A stretch of DNA of 64,000 nucleotides, taken from NCBI GenBank assembly GCA_949987565.1, contig OX465113.1, positions 9,379,942 through 9,443,941 of the forward strand. Direction: 5' to 3'. Of the stretch, positions 63,810 through 64,000 are shown one piece after another. Under the pieces are notes generated by a model that worked only from the letters and a program-made list of their open reading frames with translations, did not search any database and was not told the DNA's origin. Within the stretch, counting starts at the first letter, position 1. Each line of letters begins with the position of its first letter. The stretch comes from Luidia sarsii. Taxonomy: Eukaryota; Echinodermata; Asteroidea; Paxillosida; Luidiidae. Both the position numbers and the translations under genes were made by a program.

Positions 63810-64000
63810 TTAAAGCCCCTACACAGCATTGGTAAGATCGAAAAACAGAAATGTTCACAGATTTACAATGTACATGAAACTTATACAGTTTGAAGATGGT
63901 TAGAGTAGAAACCTCTCACTGAAATATTTCTGCCCAAAATGTTGTACTTTGGGAGAAATGAGTAAAAGTAATAGTTTACGTCTCACCGAGATCTAAACTA
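63810..64000. repeat. TTAA MITE (GCCCCTACACAACATTGGT family), copy 6, cut by window end
   Basis: TTAA at 63810-63813 and AAAGCCCCTACACAGCATTG start the copy; the interior matches 51840-52010 (GGCAGAAAT-type block, TCTCACCGAGATCTAAACTA) up to the last base. Confidence 0.85.

Overview
The window is animal nuclear DNA, gene-sparse and very rich in repeats. It holds five spliced protein genes, with GC-rich short exons inside AT-richer introns full of mobile elements. Protein similarity recalled from human orthologues gives firm gene identities but not a species. An invertebrate, perhaps a deuterostome (cephalochordate, hemichordate or echinoderm), is my guess: the introns are large, and Penelope-like elements, 2A peptides and hammerhead ribozymes are present. 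This guess has low confidence.

Gene layout from left to right: a GPX7/8-type glutathione peroxidase on the minus strand (exons 7552-7373, 2909-2645 and 251-91); Cdc20 on the plus strand (nine coding exons, 8805-17928); UQCRH, the complex III hinge protein, on the plus strand (four exons, 22624-32012); ATP5F1D, the ATP synthase delta subunit, on the minus strand (four exons, 38433-35831); and the first five coding exons of RICTOR on the plus strand (39955-62374), which continues past the window. GPX and Cdc20 diverge from a shared intergenic region carrying two CCAAT boxes and a CHR-like site. ATP5F1D and RICTOR are also divergent. Reading frames close exactly across all assigned splice sites: 606, 1587, 288 and 528 nt for the four complete genes, and 450 nt so far for RICTOR.

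Repeats: the commonest elements are two families of short sequences carrying hammerhead-ribozyme cores. Family A has a core next to GGATCGAAACGTCAGG. Family B has a CTGAAGA core next to TTCGAAACGTCGAG. Many copies are head-to-head palindromic pairs, and the best-preserved ones are about 170 bp with 13-14 bp target duplications. One family A copy sits at the end of a Penelope-like (GIY-YIG) retroelement fragment. Other repeats are a TTAA-flanked MITE of about 375 bp (at least seven loci), a second MITE family with GTTTCCACTGG-type ends, a tRNA-derived SINE, a 690-bp foldback element, a 1.24-kb inverted-terminal-repeat element, several minisatellites, purine- or pyrimidine-rich arrays, and long stretches rich in the palindrome TGTACA in the RICTOR introns.

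The most striking structure is in UQCRH intron 1. A complete 6.3-kb DNA transposon (15-bp inverted ends, 5-bp target duplication TAGCA) is inserted inside a hammerhead-carrying retroelement. That retroelement is inserted in an older inverted-repeat element, and the transposon itself contains a Penelope-like fragment. The transposon's decayed gene encodes a hydrophobic leader, a 2A ribosome-skipping motif (DIELNPGP), a coiled coil and a DDE-like region, and is broken by one stop and three frameshifts.

The genes are housekeeping genes: ER peroxidase, anaphase control, two respiratory-chain subunits and a TORC2 scaffold. The mobile elements are independent of them, though a few repeats touch splice sites: a minisatellite abuts the Cdc20 exon 5 acceptor, a CTGT array abuts the RICTOR exon 5 acceptor, and a duplicated acceptor region lies before Cdc20 exon 7. 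Cdc20 exons are counted with the non-coding first exon as exon 1 and the first coding exon as exon 2.
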